DNA of 34,332 bases from Candidatus Bathyarchaeota archaeon. Lineage in GTDB: Archaea; Thermoproteota; Bathyarchaeia; TCS64. The stretch is from the NCBI GenBank assembly GCA_030739585.1, contig JASLYX010000010.1:1-34332 (forward strand), given 5' to 3'. The notes under the pieces were generated by a model. It was not told the DNA's origin, did no database searches, and worked only from the letters and a program-made list of their open reading frames with translations. This document shows positions 30,661 to 34,332 of this stretch, piece by piece; the first letter of the stretch is position 1; the number at the start of each line of letters is the position of its first letter. A program made the translations under genes and the position numbers.

Positions 30661-31866
30661 CTACCTTTTGGTCCACTCTCGTCCAAGTGTCTCCCTGGCA
30701 ATAACGATTTTTTGAATGTTAGCTGCGCCCTCCGCCCCAATGCAGTAACTCATCACCCCACGGATTCCCATCTCCAGAGGACATTCCTTTGTATATCCAT
30801 ATGCGCCCATCCACAGCATCACCCTCCTGAAAGTGTCGAGGGCGTGATGAGGCGCGAGATATTTACACATCGAGAGATATTTTGAGACTTCGAGTGGTGT
30901 GAATGTACCATGCTGGTATTTTTGGTCCATCATCCAGGCCGTTCTGTATATAAGCATCTTGATAGCCTCGTGATGCGCGACCATATCAGCGAGGTCGAAT
31001 TGAATGCCTTGGTACTTGGCTATGGGCTGACCAAAAACATTACGCTCCTTGATATATTCCATACCGATTTCCATGGCTCTCTCTGCTGCACCAATGCAGC
31101 TCGCTGAGACCAGAACCCTGGCTGCGTCGAATCCCTCCATCGTTAGATAAAAACCCTGCCCAGTTTCTCCAAGCTGGTACTCTTCAGGAACCTTAACATC
31201 GTTCATTTTGAATCCACCAGTGCTGATGGCCATTCTTCCATAATTCTCGAACCGCTTGGATACTTCAATCCCCTCCATGCCAAGTGGGAGGTAGGTAGCA
31301 GTCATGCCCTTATGCCCCTTAGATCGGTCACTGAACCCAGTTACGAAATATCCTCCTCCTATTTTCTGACACTCGTGAGTGCCACTTATATACGTCTTCT
31401 CCCCGTTGAGAGTCCAGTGGCCGTCACCTTTCTCGAAGGTTGTGTGGAAGCCTGAGACATCTGATCCACCACCTGGCTCAGTGACCCCAATACCGATGAA
31501 GGCCTCACCCCGGGCAGCCCTTCTAAGGCAGATATCCCGGACAACATCCTGACAGTACTTATCCACGACGAACCCCCAGCTGGCTTGAACGAGGAAAAAT
31601 ACGGGCAGTGAGACGGAGATATCTGCATAGCCTAGCTCTTCCGCCGCAATTGTAGCTGTCACCCAGTCCGCCCCGACTCCTCCGTGGTCCTCAGGGAGGG
31701 TCATGCAGAGAAGACCTAGGTCCCCTAGCCCGCGGATGAGGTCCTTACCAAGCGTGTGGTTTGTATCGTTCTGCCTCACCCTTTCCATGGGGAGGTTCTT
31801 TGCCAGCCATCCTCGGATGGCCTCCCGAAACAAGTCTTGCTCCTCAGTGAAAGCAAAATTGATCAA
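30661..31866 (-). CDS. Acyl-CoA dehydrogenase
   Basis: 401 residues, normal for the family, FAD-dependent alpha,beta-dehydrogenation of acyl-CoA. It opens with F-A-F-T-E-E-Q-D-L-F. G-I-G-V-T-E-P-G-G-G-S-D-V-S-G binds flavin, followed by L-N-G-E-K-T-Y-I-S-G and R-N-V-F-G-Q-P-I-A-K-Y-Q. M-G-A-Y-G-Y-T-K-E-C-P-L-E precedes the C-terminal G-A-E-G-A-A-N-I-Q-K, whose Glu is at the usual catalytic-base position. Chain length of the substrate is unknown. The start is TTG 31866 with GGTGA six bases upstream. The etfB-etfA genes that would accept its electrons lie about 300 nt upstream on the same strand. Confidence 0.95.
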   Translation of the reverse strand: MINFAFTEEQDLFREAIRGWLAKNLPMERVRQNDTNHTLGKDLIRGLGDLGLLCMTLPEDHGGVGADWVTATIAAEELGYADISVSLPVFFLVQASWGFVVDKYCQDVVRDICLRRAARGEAFIGIGVTEPGGGSDVSGFHTTFEKGDGHWTLNGEKTYISGTHECQKIGGGYFVTGFSDRSKGHKGMTATYLPLGMEGIEVSKRFENYGRMAISTGGFKMNDVKVPEEYQLGETGQGFYLTMEGFDAARVLVSASCIGAAERAMEIGMEYIKERNVFGQPIAKYQGIQFDLADMVAHHEAIKMLIYRTAWMMDQKYQHGTFTPLEVSKYLSMCKYLAPHHALDTFRRVMLWMGAYGYTKECPLEMGIRGVMSYCIGAEGAANIQKIVIARETLGREWTKR

Positions 31867-32160
31867 ATTATTTCACCTTTTCCAACTATATCTAATACTC
31901 GCTTTATTAAAAGACTGATTCAGTCTTGGAGAATAACTCATTTCAACCACTATGATCTCCCGCAGATTAGAACGTGGAGAGTAAAAATAACTTCACTGTC
32001 CTCTGAAGATAACGTAGAGATTAATATGGGATAGGAATTGACAGCTAACTAATAGCTTTAGATTATTGCAATGAGGCACATAAAATTACATCGAAGATAA
32101 AGATAATGACATATACTACTGCCATCTTTTCCAGATACTGGCTAGAAGCGCCCGCGCTTT

Positions 32161-33117
32161 CTAACCTCTCTTCTCCTTGAAGGCTTTAATCAGAGCTGGG
32201 AGTACGATGTAAAGATCCCCAATGATGGAGTAATCGGATATCTTGTGGATGCTGGCATTCTCATCCTTGTTTATGGACACGATAATCTGGGATTCCCTTA
32301 TTCCAGCAACATGCTGAATAGTGCCGGAGATACCGCAAGCTAGATAGAGTTTCGGGGAGACCTTCCTACCGCTAATCCCAATCCACTCCTCCATCCAGCC
32401 CATGTCTGCTGCAATGGGTCTTGAGCATCCCACCTTAGCTACTAAAACTCCTGCAAGCTCCTCTAAGATTTTTAGATCTTCCTCAGTTTTGATGCCCCTT
32501 CCAGCAGCAATGATAACGGGGGCGCTTTCGAGGTTCCTATCCTTCCTAGTTTTCTCCCTGATCTCTATAACGCTTACTTTCGGCTTGGGGAGAGACAAAT
32601 TGAGGGTGACAATTTCACTAACTCCAAAGCTTGGATCTGGTGTCTCAAATGTCTTACTAGAAACGGTGGCGATATGAGGCGCCAACCTGCTAACTTCAGT
32701 GCATATTGTAGTACCTGCATACATGAATCGTTCACCCACTAGATTTCCCTCTTCGTTAACGTCAAGACTCAAACATTCAGACATGCAGCCCGTATCTAGA
32801 GCCGCGGCCACACGTGCAGCAAGCTCTTTTCCCTTCTTTGTTGCTCCTATGAGTATTATCCTGGGATTGGAGGCTTCAACTGCTTTCAAGAATGCTGCTT
32901 TGTAGGCATCGATACTGAAATACGTGAATTCAGGGCCATCAGCAATGAAAGTTTTCTTGGTCCCATATTGAGTGAGCTCTCTAGAATCAGTGACTTTCGA
33001 GCCTACAATCAGAACGTTTAGTTTTCCGCCTATTTTAATGGCAAGTTCTTCTCCCTTTCCAAGGAGCTGGATTAGTAGCTCGCGGTCCTCGGAGAACGCC
33101 AAAACGTTTTTTGCCAT
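32161..33117 (-). CDS. etfA: Electron transfer flavoprotein, alpha subunit
   Basis: 318 residues. The N-terminal domain has L-I-G-A-T-K-K-G-K-E-L-A-A-R-V-A-A-A-L. The C-terminal FAD domain has I-I-A-A-G-R-G-I, G-C-S-R-P-I-A-A-D-M-G-W, and G-I-S-G-T-I-Q-H-V-A-G-I, followed by I-V-S-I-N-K-D-E-N-A and a Y-S-I-I-G-D-L segment. These are standard EtfA FAD motifs. The ATG is 5 nt after the etfB stop, so the pair is coupled. It accepts electrons from the nearby acyl-CoA dehydrogenase. Whether it is bifurcating cannot be told from these motifs alone. Confidence 0.96.
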   Translation of the reverse strand: MAKNVLAFSEDRELLIQLLGKGEELAIKIGGKLNVLIVGSKVTDSRELTQYGTKKTFIADGPEFTYFSIDAYKAAFLKAVEASNPRIILIGATKKGKELAARVAAALDTGCMSECLSLDVNEEGNLVGERFMYAGTTICTEVSRLAPHIATVSSKTFETPDPSFGVSEIVTLNLSLPKPKVSVIEIREKTRKDRNLESAPVIIAAGRGIKTEEDLKILEELAGVLVAKVGCSRPIAADMGWMEEWIGISGRKVSPKLYLACGISGTIQHVAGIRESQIIVSINKDENASIHKISDYSIIGDLYIVLPALIKAFKEKRG

Positions 33118-33122
33118 ATCGC

Positions 33123-33929
33123 TCAGCTCTCAAGCACCCCTTCGGAGATAATGGCCTTCACTAGCTTAGCTGCGCTTTCAGTAACGGTATCGGCTTTTAT
33201 CACAATTCTTTTTCTATTGACTTTTGGGGTCTTGATCTTTTGGATCTCAATCGAAGATAAGGCCTTTATCTCCTCAATAGATAGGCCCAGGTCCGCGACC
33301 TCCCACTCTTTAATTGGTTTCCTTTTTGCCTTCATGATGTTCATAAGGGAGGGAATCCTCGGTTCATTGATCTCTCTCACTACAGCCACCGCCGCAGGAA
33401 GGTCCACCTCTACGATTTCATCAACGTCCTCTAAATCCCTCACTGCCTGAAGAGTCCCCTCATAGAGCTTAATCTCCTTCACGTAAGTTACTTGGGGGAG
33501 GTTTAGGAGTTCAGCGATCCTCGGGATTGTTTGGGAAGAGAGACTATCAAGAGACATCTCTCCTCCAATGATAAGATCATAAGGGCCTATCTTTTCCACC
33601 GCAGCCCTGATTACCTTGGAGGTAGCTCGAGAGTCGAGTCTAGCCAGCTTGTCGTTTTTTATGATGTAAGCTCTATCCGCCCCCATGGCCAGGGCAGCTA
33701 GGATGACTGTTCTTGTCTCTGATCCACCTATGGAAAGAGTTATGACCTCCCCCTTGTTGGATTCTTTGAGTTTAAGGGCGGCTTCAAGGGCTCTCGTATC
33801 AAGATCGCTTATCTTTCTCTTTATCCCCTTGATTATGGGTTCACTTGTTTTTAGGTTGACCTTCATTAACTCTAGATCGACTATATCTTTTAACAATACA
33901 ATTATACGTACTAATGCCCTAACCCCCAA
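33123..33929 (-). CDS. etfB: Electron transfer flavoprotein, beta subunit
   Basis: 268 residues. It begins R-I-I-V-L-L-K-D-I-V-D, has S-D-L-D-T-R-A-L-E-A-A-L-K-L-K-E, then T-L-S-I-G-G-S-E-T, a nucleotide-binding M-G-A-D-R-A-Y-I, and P-A-A-V-A-V-V-R-E-I-N-E-P-R-I-P-S-L with K-P-I-K-E-W, all EtfB features. The family usually starts M-K-I-I-V; here the equivalent first position is GTA, and the only standard start nearby is TTG 33929, seven codons upstream. A TATA-like GATATTAATAATATTC (33948-33963) centred 26 nt before that TTG supports leaderless initiation there. Confidence 0.95.
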   Translation of the reverse strand: MGVRALVRIIVLLKDIVDLELMKVNLKTSEPIIKGIKRKISDLDTRALEAALKLKESNKGEVITLSIGGSETRTVILAALAMGADRAYIIKNDKLARLDSRATSKVIRAAVEKIGPYDLIIGGEMSLDSLSSQTIPRIAELLNLPQVTYVKEIKLYEGTLQAVRDLEDVDEIVEVDLPAAVAVVREINEPRIPSLMNIMKAKRKPIKEWEVADLGLSIEEIKALSSIEIQKIKTPKVNRKRIVIKADTVTESAAKLVKAIISEGVLES

Positions 33930-33947
33930 GCAAATAAAATCTAAGGC

Positions 33948-33963
33948 GAATATTATTAATATC
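33948..33963. promoter_or_regulatory. Near-palindromic TATA box of etfB, possibly bidirectional
   Basis: On the minus strand GATATTAATAATATTC is centred about 26 nt before the etfB TTG. It is nearly the same on the plus strand, so it could also start a transcript rightwards near 33985 into the structured region. Confidence 0.4.
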
Positions 33964-33984
33964 GCGCGCAGATTGTGTCTGCAT

Positions 33985-34273
33985 CCATCGTGAAGGAGGG
34001 CCTTAGTGACCTAATTGGTAATCTGCCCCTCATTTTATCCACGTCCTCCCTCATTATCAAGAGCGTGGATAGATAGTTTAGATTGTGATGCTTCCATTAA
34101 CTCTGATTGCTCGATCACCTCTATAAGACAGGTTTGAATCTGCCGTTCACGTACTTACCCTAACTACGTGGGTGGCATCACCACAGAGTTCCTTGTTGGC
34201 CTGTAAGAATCTAAACTATGGTGGAAACGAGTCTTTGTGTCTCCCCGATTCTATCTAGAAACCTTATTTTTTT
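33985..34273 (+). ncRNA. Candidate structured RNA upstream of etfB
   Basis: No protein frame, but several exact inverted repeats lie in series. GAGGG/CCCTC is at 33996-34000 and 34027-34031. TATCCACG/CGTGGATA is at 34036-34043 and 34064-34071. TAGTTTAGATT/AATCTAAACTA is at 34074-34084 and 34208-34218. GTGATGC/GCATCAC is at 34085-34091 and 34175-34181, nested directly inside the last pair. CACGTA/TACGTG is at 34148-34153 and 34165-34170. A seven-T run follows at 34267-34273. I recognise no SRP, RNase P or riboswitch consensus. It could be a non-coding RNA, a leader of a gene beyond the window, or DNA regulatory repeats. Confidence 0.35.
34267..34273 (+). terminator. Oligo-T tract, possible end of the structured transcript
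   Basis: A run of seven T in a pyrimidine-rich stretch, about 50 nt after the last stem. Archaeal terminators have this form, but no RNA data support it. Confidence 0.3.
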
Positions 34274-34332
34274 CCTACTTTCTTCCTCTTGAGGACTAAA
34301 ACTAAACTCGGGGGAAATTACTATAAAAATGT

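Noticed and set aside
33991-34050. tRNA-like fragment with GGAGGG/CCTCCC ends and a D-loop-like TTGGTAA
   Set aside because: Only about 60 nt, with no T-arm or plausible anticodon arm; better explained as part of the hairpin series.
1-34332. CRISPR array, transposase, integrase or toxin-antitoxin genes
   Set aside because: No regularly spaced repeats, terminal inverted repeats or matching protein motifs were found. The RHH motif is fused to an enzyme, with no toxin gene beside it.

Overview
The window is archaeal chromosomal DNA. Evidence: RNA polymerase subunits Rpo12 (RpoP) and an Rpo5/Rpb5-like protein, an archaeal-type thymidylate synthase, a DUF371 protein, a four-subunit pyruvate/2-oxoacid:ferredoxin oxidoreductase, a Fae-HPS bifunctional protein, TATA-like boxes 22-30 nt upstream of leaderless starts, GGTGA/GGAGG ribosome-binding sites inside operons, and tRNA genes with encoded CCA. 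Gene content resembles uncultured TACK/Bathyarchaeia-type archaea, but lineage is inference. No methanogenesis genes, mobile element or CRISPR array is visible.

Layout: 1-2,900 is a decayed edge with the N-terminus of an acyl-CoA ligase (minus), a probable thiolase remnant, a broken zinc-ribbon (DUF4379) gene, an amidohydrolase, and an intact two-repeat DUF4379 paralogue. An MFS transporter (minus) follows. 4,555-8,711 is a tetrapyrrole operon: precorrin-2 dehydrogenase, hemB, hemC, cobA (no standard start codon), hemD. It runs from 5-aminolevulinate to sirohydrochlorin. 8,805-10,697 holds thymidylate synthase and a radical SAM/SPASM protein; a divergent B12-type radical SAM protein follows. 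13,068-13,811 has rpoP and an Rpo5 homologue with an N-terminal extension resembling the eukaryotic Rpb5 jaw. Next are a coiled-coil protein, pyrF, the porCDAB operon and an XRE regulator.

19,523-24,553 is all on the minus strand: a cation/proton antiporter, a secreted transglutaminase-like protein, a ribbon-helix-helix-Fae-HPS fusion, a DUF371 protein without a standard start codon, and a DinB-like protein. tRNA-Ala(GGC) and tRNA-Asp(GTC) follow, then a small unrecognised gene paired with an Lrp-type RAM-domain protein. 25,983-30,310 is the leucine operon leuA-leuC-leuD-leuB. The right end has an acyl-CoA dehydrogenase and etfA/etfB, preceded by a hairpin-rich intergenic region that may encode an RNA.

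Together the genes suggest an anaerobic, ferredoxin-based heterotroph that oxidises 2-oxoacids and acyl-CoAs, makes leucine, pyrimidines, dTMP and siroheme-type tetrapyrroles, and handles formaldehyde/pentose phosphates through Fae-HPS. The most notable points are the RHH-Fae-HPS fusion, the Rpb5-like jaw extension, several genes whose conserved N-termini lack an ATG/GTG/TTG start, and the structured region upstream of etfB.
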